64,000 nucleotides of DNA from JANQMY01 sp965228775 (GCA_965228775.1 OZ245840.1:1302001-1366000), one strand, 5' to 3'. Counted from the first letter of the stretch, positions 37,125-46,811 are shown. A program made the numbers and translations. The notes: generated by a model not told the origin, from the sequence alone.

Positions 37125-40100
37125 TCAGTTGGCCTTAGGTACGTAATTCAAAATTGGCGCAAGCCATCGTTCCATCTCGTGCTTCGACTTGCTTTTGCGT
37201 TTTGCATAGTCGGCCACTTGATCTTCTTCAATCTTCCCGACACCAAAATAGTGACTTTCGGGATGAGAGAAATATAGTCCGCTCACCGATGACCCGGGCC
37301 ACATCGCAAAACTCTCTGTCAAGCTGATGCCGGTATTTTTCTCCGCATCCAGCAGGCGGAAAAGCGTTTCTTTCTCCGTGTGATCGGGCTGGGCAGGATA
37401 CCCAGGCGCCGGCCTGATGCCCTGGTACTTCTCGGCAATCAGATCATCAACTGCCGTTTCTTCATCGGCCGCATAACCCCACAATTCCTTGCGGACCCGT
37501 TCATGCATTCTTTCGGCAAAAGCTTCGGCCAGTCGATCACATAGCGCCTTTACCAAAATCGCCGAATAGTCATCGTTCTGATCTTCAAATCGCTTCGCAA
37601 CCTCATCCTCACCAATGCCGGCCGTCACGGCAAAACCGCCGACGAAGTCCTGCAATCCGGTTTCCTTAGGCGCGACGAAATCAGAAAGCGCTAGATTGGC
37701 ACGGCTTGAGCGGCGAACCATTTGTTGCCGAAGCGTATGAAGAGTGGCGGTCGGGTTCTCACGGTCATTGCCTGCATAGACATCTATGTCATCACCGACT
37801 GCATTTGCAGGCCAAAGACCAACGACGCCCTTTGCCGTTACCCATTTTTCTTCGATGAGACGGGCGAGCATAGCTTGCGCATCGGCAAAAAGCGTTCTGG
37901 CAGCTTCGCCTATCTTTTCATCGCCCAGAATTTGCGGATATTTTCCCGCGAGTTCCCAAGACTGGAAGAACGGGGTCCAGTCGATATATGCAGCAAGCTC
38001 TTTCAAATCGTAATCATCGAATACCGTCAAACCGAGATTGTTCGGCACCGGAGGGACATACCCTGCCCAATTCACATCCATTCGATTCGCGCGCGCGTCA
38101 CTCAATTCCTGACGCTTCGAGTTGGAATTAGCCGCTGCGTGGCTTTCCGCAATCTTCCGGTACTCTGTTTTGATTTCTTCTATGTAATTGGTGCGCTGAT
38201 CTTCAGCCACCAAACTCGATGCGACACCTACGGCCCGTGACGCATCGGTGACATAGACTGCCTGACCGCGACCATAATTCGGATGAATCTTCACGGCCGT
38301 ATGGACCCGGCTTGTGGTCGCCCCGCCAATCAGCAACGGAATATCAAAGCCTTCCCGTTCCATCTCCGCCGCCACATGACACATTTCATCCAGACTTGGC
38401 GTGATCAAACCAGACAGCCCGATGATATTGACATTGTGCTTCTTCGCTTCATCGAGGATTTTTTGCGCAGGCACCATGACACCAAGATCGATTACCTCGA
38501 AGTTGTTGCACTGAAGCACAACACCGACAATGTTCTTGCCGATGTCATGCACATCGCCTTTAACGGTGGCCATGAGAATCTTGCCAGCGCTTTGAGGTGC
38601 TGAATCTCCGGCCCGAGCTTTCTCCTCTTCCATAAAAGGAATGAGATGCGCCACGGCTTGTTTCATCACACGCGCGCTTTTCACCACCTGCGGCAGAAAC
38701 ATCTTACCTTCGCCAAATAAATCACCGACCACGTTCATGCCACCCATTAAAGGACCTTCAATAACATGAAGGGGGCGCTCAGCTTCTTGGCGTGCTTCTT
38801 CCGTGTCTTCGATGATGAATTCCGTGATTCCATTGACCAGCGCATGCTTCAACCGTTCTGTGACAGTACCTTCGCGCCATGTAAGGTCTTCGACTTTCTT
38901 TTTCTTGCCTTCTCCACGGAATTGTTCCGCCACATCCAAAAGACGTTCTGTGGCGTCGTCTCGCCGGTTCAAAAGAACATCTTCTACCCGATCGCGCAGT
39001 TCCGCAGGAATGTCTTCGTAAATCGTTAGCTGGCCGGCGTTTACAATCCCCATGTCCATTCCAGCTTGAATGGCGTGATACAAAAAGGCCGCATGCATGG
39101 CTTCGCGCACAGGCTCATTGCCGCGGAAAGAGAATGAAAAATTCGAGACGCCACCGGAAACATGAGCATGCGGTAATTCTGTACGTATCCTTTTTGTGGC
39201 TTCAAGAAAGTCCACGCCATAATTGTTGTGTTCTTCAATACCGGTCGCCACCGCGAAAATATTGGGATCAAAAATGATATCTTCCGGCGGGAAACCAACT
39301 TTCTCCGTTAACAGATCATAAGATCGTTTCACGATCTCGAATTTGCGTTCTGCCGTATCCGCCTGCCCCACTTCGTCAAACGCCATGACGACAACGGCGG
39401 CGCCATACTTCTTCACAAGAGCCGCTTGCTCAAGAAAGGGCTCTTCACCTTCTTTAAGGCTGATTGAGTTCACAATCCCTTTGCCTTGAACGCATTGCAA
39501 GCCAGCTTCGATGATCTCCCACTTAGAGGAATCAATCATGATGGGGACGCGTGCAATGTCAGGCTCCGACGCAATGAGATTCAGGAACTTCGTCATCGCC
39601 CCCTTACTATCGAGCATCCCTTCATCCATATTGATGTCGATAATCTGAGCGCCATTGCTCACCTGACCGCGCGCCACATCCAACGCTTTTTCATAGTCGC
39701 CATTCGTGATCAGTTTTCGAAATCGCGCGGAACCGGTCACATTAGTACGTTCACCAACATTTACGAAATTGGTATCCGGACCAACCTCAAACGGCTCAAG
39801 ACCCGAAAGATGGAGACGCCGAGGAAGGTCAGAAGGGGCCCTTGGAGGCAAATCGCCGACAGCGCTAGCGATCGCTTCAATGTGTTCGGGCGTGGTACCA
39901 CAGCAACCACCTACTATGTTCAATAGGCCGCTTGAAGCGAATTCATGTAGCATGCCGGCCATATCATCCGGCGTTTCATCATAACCCCCAAACTCATTTG
40001 GAAGCCCCGCATTGGGGTGCGCACTCACATTCGTGTTTGCCACGCGCGCTAGATCGGCCACATGCGGGCGCATTTCTTTTGCGCCAAGCGCGCAGTTCAA

Positions 40101-40841
40101 TCCGATACTGAAAGGCGTCACATGACGTACGGAATTCCAGAAAGCTTCGGCAGTTTGACCGGAAAGCGTTCGACCGGAAAGGTCGGTAATCGTTCCGGAA
40201 ATCATGATCGGCAATCGATATCCAATTTCCTGAAATACCTCTTCCACCGCGAAAAGAGCTGCCTTTGCGTTCAACGTATCGAATATGGTTTCCACCAAGA
40301 TAATGTCAGAACCACCCTCGATAAGAGCATGAGTCGCATCCTTGTAAGTGGAGCGAAGATCTTCAAAGGTCACATTGCGCAGGCTTGGGTCATTGACGTC
40401 AGGCGAAATCGAGGCTGTCCGATTGGTTGGCCCCAAGACCCCCGCCACAAATCTTGGCCGTTCCGGATTTTGAGCGGTCACAAGATCGCAAGCTTCTCTT
40501 GCCAGCCGTGCACTCTCAAAATTCAATTCGTGGACAAGGTGCTCCAGGGCATAATCAGCTTGAGAGATCGACGTGGCGTTGAACGTATTGGTTTCGACGA
40601 TATCCGCACCGGCATTCAAGTATTCCGTATGGATTTCCCGAATAATGTCCGGTTGCGTAATCGACAAAAGGTCGTTGTTACCCTTGAGGTCGTCGGGGTG
40701 GTTCCCAAACCGTTCCCCGCGATAGGCTGCTTCGTCGGGCGAATATCCCTGAATCATTGTCCCCATCGCCCCATCCAAAATCAGAATGCGTGATTGGACC
40801 GCTTTAAGAAGCGCATCAGTTGTTTTTTGATGATTAGACAT
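37125..40841 (-). CDS. metH: Cobalamin-dependent methionine synthase MetH
   Basis: MetH transfers a methyl group from methyltetrahydrofolate to homocysteine via cobalamin. The ATG at 40841 (MSNHQKT) gives 1238 residues, preceded by GGACGGA. All four modules are present. The homocysteine domain has zinc cysteines in NCALGAKE and GGCCGTTPEH. The pterin-binding domain has FVNVGERTNVTGS. The B12 domain has the cobalt-ligand His in DVHDIGKNI. The C-terminal SAM-dependent reactivation domain ends with the region RPAPGYPAQPDHTEK and MWPGSSVSGLYFSHP. It is 13 bases after metF and part of a methionine-cycle operon. Confidence 0.97.
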   Translation of the reverse strand: MSNHQKTTDALLKAVQSRILILDGAMGTMIQGYSPDEAAYRGERFGNHPDDLKGNNDLLSITQPDIIREIHTEYLNAGADIVETNTFNATSISQADYALEHLVHELNFESARLAREACDLVTAQNPERPRFVAGVLGPTNRTASISPDVNDPSLRNVTFEDLRSTYKDATHALIEGGSDIILVETIFDTLNAKAALFAVEEVFQEIGYRLPIMISGTITDLSGRTLSGQTAEAFWNSVRHVTPFSIGLNCALGAKEMRPHVADLARVANTNVSAHPNAGLPNEFGGYDETPDDMAGMLHEFASSGLLNIVGGCCGTTPEHIEAIASAVGDLPPRAPSDLPRRLHLSGLEPFEVGPDTNFVNVGERTNVTGSARFRKLITNGDYEKALDVARGQVSNGAQIIDINMDEGMLDSKGAMTKFLNLIASEPDIARVPIMIDSSKWEIIEAGLQCVQGKGIVNSISLKEGEEPFLEQAALVKKYGAAVVVMAFDEVGQADTAERKFEIVKRSYDLLTEKVGFPPEDIIFDPNIFAVATGIEEHNNYGVDFLEATKRIRTELPHAHVSGGVSNFSFSFRGNEPVREAMHAAFLYHAIQAGMDMGIVNAGQLTIYEDIPAELRDRVEDVLLNRRDDATERLLDVAEQFRGEGKKKKVEDLTWREGTVTERLKHALVNGITEFIIEDTEEARQEAERPLHVIEGPLMGGMNVVGDLFGEGKMFLPQVVKSARVMKQAVAHLIPFMEEEKARAGDSAPQSAGKILMATVKGDVHDIGKNIVGVVLQCNNFEVIDLGVMVPAQKILDEAKKHNVNIIGLSGLITPSLDEMCHVAAEMEREGFDIPLLIGGATTSRVHTAVKIHPNYGRGQAVYVTDASRAVGVASSLVAEDQRTNYIEEIKTEYRKIAESHAAANSNSKRQELSDARANRMDVNWAGYVPPVPNNLGLTVFDDYDLKELAAYIDWTPFFQSWELAGKYPQILGDEKIGEAARTLFADAQAMLARLIEEKWVTAKGVVGLWPANAVGDDIDVYAGNDRENPTATLHTLRQQMVRRSSRANLALSDFVAPKETGLQDFVGGFAVTAGIGEDEVAKRFEDQNDDYSAILVKALCDRLAEAFAERMHERVRKELWGYAADEETAVDDLIAEKYQGIRPAPGYPAQPDHTEKETLFRLLDAEKNTGISLTESFAMWPGSSVSGLYFSHPESHYFGVGKIEEDQVADYAKRKSKSKHEMERWLAPILNYVPKAN

Positions 40842-40854
40842 ATTTCCGTCCGAG

Positions 40855-41796
40855 CTATTCGTCAGAAGGCTGATCTTTTGCCCTGACACCCAAGATGTGG
40901 CAAATGGCAAACGTTAGGTCAGCTTTGTTCATTGTGTAGAAGTGAAATTGATCGATCCCTGCGGCTCTCAGCCTGAGGCATTGTTCGACCACAAGCGAAG
41001 CGGCAACGAGTTTTCGCGTTTCCGGATCTTTCTCCAGACCCGTGAAAAGCTCTATCAGCCATTTTGGAACAGACGCACCGGCAGACTCCGCCATACGCCG
41101 CACACCCTTAAACCCGTTCACCGGCATTATTCCCGGGACGATTGGAATCGTTATGCCTTCCGCATGAACACGATCCATAAATCGCAGGAATACGTCGGGA
41201 TCAAAGAAAAACTGAGTAATTGCCCGATCCGCCCCCGCATCGATTTTTCGTTTCAAAATTTCGATGTCGCTTTGTGGCGTTTGGGCATCCGGATGTTGTT
41301 CGGGATAACACCCCACGCTTACTTCAAAGTCGCCAATCTTCTTAATGCCTTCGATGAGCTCCGGACTGCCCGCATAGCCGCCTGGATGGGGTTCATAACG
41401 CGTGCCAATGCCGGTGGGCGGATCACCCCGCAATGCCACGATATGACGAACGCCTGCATCCCAATAAGATTGCACCACTTCGTCGATCGAACCGCGTTCC
41501 GCCCCCACACATGTCAAATGGGCGGCTGGTTTGAGGGACGTTTCGTCGACAATGCGTTTCACCGTTGAATGGGTGCGTTCCCGCGTGGATCCGCCAGCGC
41601 CGTATGTAACTGATACAAAGTCAGGATACAGAGGTTCCAACCGCTTTATTGCAAGCCATAATTTCTCTTCGAGCTCATCCGTTTTGGGCGGAGAAAACTC
41701 AAACGAAACTTTCAGATCCGCATCAGAGCTGAAATTCTTCGACAACAGGCCATTGTGCCCATGCTGTTCGAGCAGAGTGGTTTCAGTTTGGCTCAT
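40855..41796 (-). CDS. metF: Methylenetetrahydrofolate reductase MetF
   Basis: MetF is a flavoprotein that reduces 5,10-methylene-THF to the 5-methyl-THF used by MetH. It has 313 residues folding as a TIM barrel. Landmarks are VSFEFSPPKTDELEEKLW, FVSVTYGAGGSTRERTH, HLTCVGAERGSIDE, IVALRGDPP, GADRAITQFFFDP and IVPGIMPVNGF. It overlaps the upstream regulator/methyltransferase gene by 4 bases and precedes metH by 13, so all three should be one transcript. Confidence 0.97.
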   Translation of the reverse strand: MSQTETTLLEQHGHNGLLSKNFSSDADLKVSFEFSPPKTDELEEKLWLAIKRLEPLYPDFVSVTYGAGGSTRERTHSTVKRIVDETSLKPAAHLTCVGAERGSIDEVVQSYWDAGVRHIVALRGDPPTGIGTRYEPHPGGYAGSPELIEGIKKIGDFEVSVGCYPEQHPDAQTPQSDIEILKRKIDAGADRAITQFFFDPDVFLRFMDRVHAEGITIPIVPGIMPVNGFKGVRRMAESAGASVPKWLIELFTGLEKDPETRKLVAASLVVEQCLRLRAAGIDQFHFYTMNKADLTFAICHILGVRAKDQPSDE

Positions 41797-42827
41797 GACG
41801 TCTGCTCCAATGATTGTCCGGCCTTAGCCTGTTTTTTCTGATGGCCCAGCCACAAGGTGACGGTCAGCTTCTCGCCGGGTGCGGATGCTGTTTTATCGGC
41901 AACCAAGTGCTGCGTCTCGATAGCTTCAAGGCCGAATTCCTCTAGCCAGCTTGAAATTTCGTCTTCTTCGAACCCGAGCCGGCGATGCGCGTGTTCATCA
42001 CGGAGAAATTCCACATCATGAGGCGCAAAATCCGCGATCAACAATCGACCACCGGGTTTTAAAACCCGAACCGCTTCCGCAAGAGCACTGGCTGGCTCTT
42101 CCAAAAAGTGAAGAACATGATGGACCGTCACCAGATCGGTGCTATCGGACTCGAACGGCAATGCATAAAGATCCGCGAACCGAACATACGCGTTGGTCAA
42201 CCCCGCGCGTTCCAAATTCGAACGCGCGACGCCAAGCATCTCATGACTAAGATCGATCCCGATTCCTTCTTCATACCGGTCAGCGAAAACCTCCAGAATA
42301 CGGCCGGTCCCGGTGCCGATATCTAAGAATTGATCAACACGCGCGCCGCCGAGCATCTCTGCCATTGCGGCCTCAACATCGGCCTCAGGAATGTAAAGAG
42401 ATCGAATGCGGCTCCATTCCTCGGCGTTCCGCGCAAAGTAAGCCGCCGCTTCGGCAGCTCTTTTTTGCTTTACGGCTTCCAACCGGTCCAAATCCCGCAG
42501 CACCGTGATATCATTCTGGGGAACGAGATCGACCAGGGCCGCCGCAAGCATCGACGGCAAATATTCTTTCGACGTGTGATCGGGATCTCCCTTACTCAGC
42601 ACTTTGGGAGGCCGCACCAATTTGTAGAAGACCCACGCACCCTCCCGAAAACGGGAGATCAGCCCAGCTTCTGTTAACAGTTTGAGGTGACGGCTTACGC
42701 GCGGTTGGCTTTGTCCCAGTATCTGCGTGAGGTCGGATACACTGAGCTCGGTTTTGGAAAGCAAATTCAGCAATCGTAACCGGGTTGGTTCACCTGCAGC
42801 ACGGAGGCCGGATATCAATTCTTCCAT
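41793..42827 (-). CDS. ArsR-family regulator fused to a SAM-dependent methyltransferase
   Basis: A 344-residue fusion starting at the ATG at 42827 (MEELISGL). Residues about 1-95 form a winged helix-turn-helix of the ArsR type (GEPTRLRLLNLLSKTELSVSDL, then QPRVSRHLKLLTEAGLI) without metal-binding cysteines. Residues about 150-310 are a class I methyltransferase with FLDIGTGTGRILEVF, GIDLSHEMLGVA and VHHVLHFLEEPASALAEA. It overlaps metF by 4 bases. Regulators of this position are related to SahR, which senses S-adenosylhomocysteine and controls methionine-cycle genes. Here the SAM-type domain may be the ligand sensor or a working enzyme. Function is inferred from family and location. Confidence 0.85.
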   Translation of the reverse strand: MEELISGLRAAGEPTRLRLLNLLSKTELSVSDLTQILGQSQPRVSRHLKLLTEAGLISRFREGAWVFYKLVRPPKVLSKGDPDHTSKEYLPSMLAAALVDLVPQNDITVLRDLDRLEAVKQKRAAEAAAYFARNAEEWSRIRSLYIPEADVEAAMAEMLGGARVDQFLDIGTGTGRILEVFADRYEEGIGIDLSHEMLGVARSNLERAGLTNAYVRFADLYALPFESDSTDLVTVHHVLHFLEEPASALAEAVRVLKPGGRLLIADFAPHDVEFLRDEHAHRRLGFEEDEISSWLEEFGLEAIETQHLVADKTASAPGEKLTVTLWLGHQKKQAKAGQSLEQTS

Positions 42828-43132
42828 GGTCGCAAGGGTCCAAAATGAGCACGAAAAATTATATAAACATATCTTTATGTGCTTATCTAGCACAAAATCG
42901 CTAATTTTTGCTTATGTGTCGGCTGGGGCTATTCGGCAACAAATGCCGTGAAATTGATCTTTAAGGTGTTTGCCCTGTCTAGTCGGCGATGTTTGAATAT
43001 GTTAACCAAACGGCATTAAACCACGAGACTAAGAGTACTTTGGGTGCGCTTAGCTTCTGGGACAGTGGCCGTTACTTATTCTTTTGATCGGCACCATTAC
43101 GTCTCGTGGTGATTGGGGAGTTTCAGAACAGT
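42828..43132. other. Divergent promoter region between the ArsR-type regulator and mlaA
   Basis: 305 bases. On the minus strand a TATAAT hexamer (42863-42858) lies about 30 bases before the regulator ATG. Directly upstream is the palindrome ACATA-TCTT-TATGT (42867-42880), a likely operator. Nearer to mlaA a 9-bp inverted repeat (43021-43029 with 43101-43109) encloses 71 bases that could form a leader structure. No further gene was seen. Confidence 0.55.
42867..42880. promoter_or_regulatory. Palindromic operator candidate upstream of the regulator-metF-metH operon
   Basis: ACATA and TATGT form a perfect 5-bp inverted repeat around TCTT in an AT-rich context. It sits between the -35 zone and the TATAAT at 42858-42863 of the minus-strand promoter. 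ArsR-family proteins bind AT-rich palindromes over their own promoter, so autoregulation of the methionine operon is the simplest reading. It has not been compared with a curated motif. Confidence 0.5.
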
Positions 43133-43984
43133 ATGGATTTACGGCGTTTCGGCGGTCCGATAGGGACAGTTCTGGCTGATTTTGTTTCAAAATCCAGCAG
43201 ATCGACGATAGCAGTTGTTTTGGCAAGCTCACTGCTGCTAGGGGCTTGCTCGTCGACGCGCATGACGGAATCGGATCTCGAAATCAGCGATCCGTATGAA
43301 GGCTTCAATCGCTGGTCCTATAACTTTAATCAGAGACTGGACAAGTTCATATTTGGCCCAATCGTGGTCGGGTATTCGACGATCTTTCCCCGTCAGATCC
43401 GCAACCGATTTCGGAACGTGCTGAACAACGCAGATACGCCTGTTATCCTGGCGAATGATCTCCTCCAGACGGAATGGGGAAGGGCTGGCACCACGATCAC
43501 GCGGTTTGGCATTAACTCCACGGTTGGCCTTGGTGGCATGTTCGATGTGGCCGGTAAAATGGGCTACGAATTTCACCGTGAAGATTTTGGCCAAACATTA
43601 GCTGTTTGGGGCGTCGGTAGCGGTCCTTACTTCTTTCTCCCTTTTCTTGGCCCCACGACTTTGAGAGATGGCGTTGGAATAGCTGTCGATACGGCATTTG
43701 ACCCCATCACCTATATCGACTGGGATGATATGCAGCTTATTTGGGTGCCGCTTGCGATCACCGGCGTAGACGGCATCGACGCTTATTCTCGCGCCCGGCC
43801 AGGCCTGAAGCAAATTGAGGAAACCTCGCTCGATCCCTATGCGTCGCTGCGAAGCCTCTATCAGCAAAGCCGGCGTGATGCTATTTTGAATGGCGCAACA
43901 AGTTTTGAGGACCTGCCATCGTTTGACGATGGTGCAGATGGCGAATTCGAATCCTTCGACAACGACAGCCCTCCGCCTCAGTAA
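43133..43984 (+). CDS. mlaA: Outer membrane lipoprotein MlaA (VacJ)
   Basis: MlaA removes mislocalised phospholipids from the outer leaflet of the outer membrane in the Mla pathway. With the ATG at 43133 it has 283 residues; a GTG at 43106 is the alternative. The signal peptide ends in a lipobox (LLLGAC) with Cys as the mature N-terminus. Family motifs are DPYEGFNRWSYNFNQRLD, INSTVGLGGMFDVAGKMG, EDFGQTLAVWGVGSGPYFFLPFLGPTTLRDG (split here by variable residues in relatives) and SLDPYASLRSLYQQSR. The C-terminus is acidic. It is followed by mlaC after 87 bases. Confidence 0.94.
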   Translation: MDLRRFGGPIGTVLADFVSKSSRSTIAVVLASSLLLGACSSTRMTESDLEISDPYEGFNRWSYNFNQRLDKFIFGPIVVGYSTIFPRQIRNRFRNVLNNADTPVILANDLLQTEWGRAGTTITRFGINSTVGLGGMFDVAGKMGYEFHREDFGQTLAVWGVGSGPYFFLPFLGPTTLRDGVGIAVDTAFDPITYIDWDDMQLIWVPLAITGVDGIDAYSRARPGLKQIEETSLDPYASLRSLYQQSRRDAILNGATSFEDLPSFDDGADGEFESFDNDSPPPQ

Positions 43985-44071
43985 ACAATTTGTTCATTCT
44001 GCAGTCAGCTTACATCTGACAGTCTGCGTTCCTATGTAGGGCGCAGTGTAGAAGCGCAAGTGAGGTTAACG

Positions 44072-44707
44072 ATGAGTTTCTTGAAGCAAAGTGCCTTGGG
44101 CGCTTTACAATTCCGAATGACCCTATTGTTTGCCTTTGTCGTTGCCTGCCTGGGTATGACATCGCCGGCAAACGCGAATGTCGATGAAGCCAAGGAGTTC
44201 GTCGACAAGCTTGCGAACCAAACCCTGGAAATCCTTCGGGACAAGGATGCAAGCCCTCAAGATAGGCGCGAAAAGTTCGCTCAGATATTCAAGGAAGGCG
44301 CCGACCTGGATCGAATTGGCCGCTTTGTTCTTGGACGGTACGCCAAGCAGATGCGTGCTGAAAACAGGCTTCAAGAGTACCAAGCGCTGTTCCGCGAATA
44401 TGTGGTCAATATCTATGCGGCCCGCCTCGGCGAATACTCCGGGGAAACTTTCGAAATATTGGACGCCTCGGCCATCAGTGAAAAAGAAGTGGTTGTCGAG
44501 TCAAAAATCAAGTCGGGTGACTCTGACTTCCGCGTGAATTGGCGTGTCTTGAATAGTGGCCAAGGCTACAAGATCGTCGATGTTCAGGTAGAAGGCATCT
44601 GGATGGCGATTGAACAGCGTGAGCAGTTCACATCGTTCATCAATAACAATAACCGCCAAGTCAGCGCCCTCATCGACTTCCTGAAGCAAGAAATCCAGCA
44701 GACCTGA
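44072..44707 (+). CDS. mlaC: Periplasmic phospholipid-binding protein MlaC
   Basis: MlaC shuttles phospholipids between MlaA at the outer membrane and the MlaFEDB complex at the inner membrane. The ATG at 44072 (MSFLKQ) follows GAGG by 6 bases and gives 211 residues. A signal peptide ends at about SPANANVDEA. The mature part has the MlaC/Ttg2D signatures DRIGRFVLGRYAKQM, EYQALFREYVVNIYAARLGEY and DFRVNWRVLNSGQGYKIVDVQVEGIWM. Other Mla genes are not in the window. It is convergent with ettA. Confidence 0.93.
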   Translation: MSFLKQSALGALQFRMTLLFAFVVACLGMTSPANANVDEAKEFVDKLANQTLEILRDKDASPQDRREKFAQIFKEGADLDRIGRFVLGRYAKQMRAENRLQEYQALFREYVVNIYAARLGEYSGETFEILDASAISEKEVVVESKIKSGDSDFRVNWRVLNSGQGYKIVDVQVEGIWMAIEQREQFTSFINNNNRQVSALIDFLKQEIQQT

Positions 44708-44722
44708 AAAGTCGATCTCCAT

Positions 44723-44771
44723 CAAGTATTGGCATGATACGTATCTCTAAAACGCCGTCATGCCATGCTTG
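44723..44771. terminator. Imperfect hairpin between convergent mlaC and ettA
   Basis: CAAG...TGGCATGA (44723-44737) pairs with TCATGCCA...CTTG (44758-44771): 8 bp plus 4 bp with a small internal loop, 20-base apical loop. AT-rich sequence follows on the plus side (AAAATTATTAT). The long loop makes it a weaker terminator candidate. Confidence 0.4.
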
Positions 44772-44778
44772 AAAATTA

Positions 44779-46458
44779 TTATCTTTCGAATTTCTTGTAT
44801 TTGATGCGGTGCGGACGCTCGGCCTCCGCGCCAAATCGGCGTTTATAGTCCGCCTCGTAGTCCTGATAATTCCCCTCAAACCAAACGACCCGGCTATCGC
44901 CTTCGAACGCGAGAATATGCGTTGCGATTCGATCCAGGAACCAACGGTCGTGACTAATGATAACCGCGCATCCCGCGAAATCTGCCAGGGCATCCTCAAG
45001 CGCGCGCAGCGTATCCACATCCAGATCGTTAGTTGGTTCGTCAAGCAATAAGAGGTTTGCACCCGACTTGAGCATTTTTGCGAGATGAACACGGTTACGT
45101 TCACCACCGGACAGTTGCCCCACCTTCTTCTGCTGATCAGGCCCTTTGAAATTAAAGGCGCTCACATAAGCGCGGCTTTGAACCTCACGTTTTCCGAGAG
45201 ACAGGACATCTAACCCATCTGATATTTCTTCCCAGACCGTATTTGTGCCGGTCAGAGTATCACGATTTTGGTCCACATACCCCATCACCACCGTATCGCC
45301 GCAGCGAAGCGATCCCTCATCCGGTTCCTCTTGGCCGGTAAGCATCCGAAACAATGTTGTCTTACCCGCACCGTTTGGCCCGATGACGCCGACGATACCA
45401 CCCGGCGGCAGCTTGAAGGAAAGATCTTCTATGAGGAGCTGTTCGCCAAACCCTTTACGCAGACTTTCGGCTTCAACAACAAGGTCGCCCAACCGTGGCC
45501 CGGCAGGAATGACTATTTGAGCCATACCAGGCCCAGCATCGGCTGATTGAGCCAGCAGTTCTTCATAGGCTCTGATACGCGCCTTGCTCTTTGCCTGACG
45601 CGCCCTGGGGCTGGATCGGATCCAATCAAGCTCGCGGGACAATGTCCGCTGCCGCGCCTCTTCCTTCGAGCCTTCCTGCTCCAGGCGTTTTTGTTTTTGC
45701 TCAAGCCAGCTTGAATAATTGCCTTCCCAAGGAATCCCATGTCCCCGATCCAGCTCTAGGATCCAACCCGTTACATTGTCCAGGAAGTATCGGTCGTGCG
45801 TTATGAGCATCACGGTCCCAGAATAGTCTTTCAAATAATTCTCCAACCACGCGACCGACTCCGCGTCCAAATGGTTGGTGGGTTCATCAAGAAGCAGCAT
45901 GTCCGGCTTTTCGAGCAATAACCTGCACAGCGCAACCCGACGCCGTTCACCACCAGACAACTTTGTGACATCGGAATCACCTGGTGGACACCGCAGCGCA
46001 TCCATCGCCATTTCCACCCGATTTGTGAGGTCCCAAGCATCCGCAGCGTCGATTTTCTCCTGAACCTCCGCCTGCCGCGCGATGAGGTTATTCATCTCAT
46101 CATCGTCCATGGGTTCGGCGAATTTCGCTGAAATCTCTTCGAATTCCTGAAGCAATGCGTTTGTTTCGCCAAGCCCGTCCATCACGTTACCCAAAACGTC
46201 TTTAGACGGATCAAGTTCCGGTTCTTGAGCCAAATAGCCCACTTTGACGCCTTCAGCGGCCCAAGCCTCTCCCTGGAATTCAGTGTCTATGCCGGCCATT
46301 ATTTTGAGCAGTGTGGATTTACCGGCACCATTTACGCCGATCACACCAATCTTGGCGCCGGGAAAAAACGAAAGCCGAATATCCTTGAGGACCTGCTTCC
46401 CACCTGTGAAGGTCTTGGACAGATCCTGCATTACGTAGACGTATTGATAGGATGCCAT
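44779..46458 (-). CDS. ettA: Energy-dependent translational throttle protein EttA (ABC-F)
   Basis: EttA is a soluble ABC-F ATPase that binds the ribosomal E site and gates the first elongation step according to energy charge. The ATG at 46458 (MASYQYVYVM) gives 559 residues, against 555 in E. coli, with GGGAG about 6 bases upstream. It has two ATP-binding cassettes, with Walker A GVNGAGKSTLLK and GPNGAGKTTLFR and signatures LSGGERRRVALCRLL and LSGGERNRVHLAKML. The linker between them (ELDWIRSSPRARQAKSKARI) is the P-site tRNA interaction motif. It precedes a small unknown gene and converges with mlaC. Confidence 0.96.
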   Translation of the reverse strand: MASYQYVYVMQDLSKTFTGGKQVLKDIRLSFFPGAKIGVIGVNGAGKSTLLKIMAGIDTEFQGEAWAAEGVKVGYLAQEPELDPSKDVLGNVMDGLGETNALLQEFEEISAKFAEPMDDDEMNNLIARQAEVQEKIDAADAWDLTNRVEMAMDALRCPPGDSDVTKLSGGERRRVALCRLLLEKPDMLLLDEPTNHLDAESVAWLENYLKDYSGTVMLITHDRYFLDNVTGWILELDRGHGIPWEGNYSSWLEQKQKRLEQEGSKEEARQRTLSRELDWIRSSPRARQAKSKARIRAYEELLAQSADAGPGMAQIVIPAGPRLGDLVVEAESLRKGFGEQLLIEDLSFKLPPGGIVGVIGPNGAGKTTLFRMLTGQEEPDEGSLRCGDTVVMGYVDQNRDTLTGTNTVWEEISDGLDVLSLGKREVQSRAYVSAFNFKGPDQQKKVGQLSGGERNRVHLAKMLKSGANLLLLDEPTNDLDVDTLRALEDALADFAGCAVIISHDRWFLDRIATHILAFEGDSRVVWFEGNYQDYEADYKRRFGAEAERPHRIKYKKFER

Positions 46459-46562
46459 GGGCACTCCCACTTCATAGAAGCTGATATTGACGTCCACAGG
46501 AGACGAGAACAGGCACCGCCCTCGCCCATGACGTCGATTTAGGCAGAAATTAGTCTGGGCAG

Positions 46563-46811
46563 CTACGCCTGGCTTGTGCCGGCACCCTTTTTCACAAATG
46601 TGGCGGCATAAAAGACCTCACCCTCGAACAGATCGGTGGGCTCTCCCATTCCTTCAATCATCATGAAACGCCGTTGAGTTATGCGCCCTTCAAGCTCATA
46701 ACCTTTTTCACCCATGTTCCGGCGGTGATATTCCATCGCGGCGGGAAGAAACTCCTTGGCAAGTACAGTGATCCGCTCCTGCGACCCATCGTCTTGCTTC
46801 GTATCACTCAT
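46563..46811 (-). CDS. Small protein of unknown function
   Basis: An 82-residue protein starting MSDTKQDDGS, with a helical middle (VLAKEFLPAAMEYHRR) and a beta-rich second half (YELEGRITQRRFMMIEG, GEVFYAATFVKKG). There is no signal peptide, membrane span or cysteine. Its composition and codon use resemble its neighbours, and it lies 104 bases upstream of ettA on the same strand, so it could share a message. I do not recognise a family. Confidence 0.6.
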   Translation of the reverse strand: MSDTKQDDGSQERITVLAKEFLPAAMEYHRRNMGEKGYELEGRITQRRFMMIEGMGEPTDLFEGEVFYAATFVKKGAGTSQA

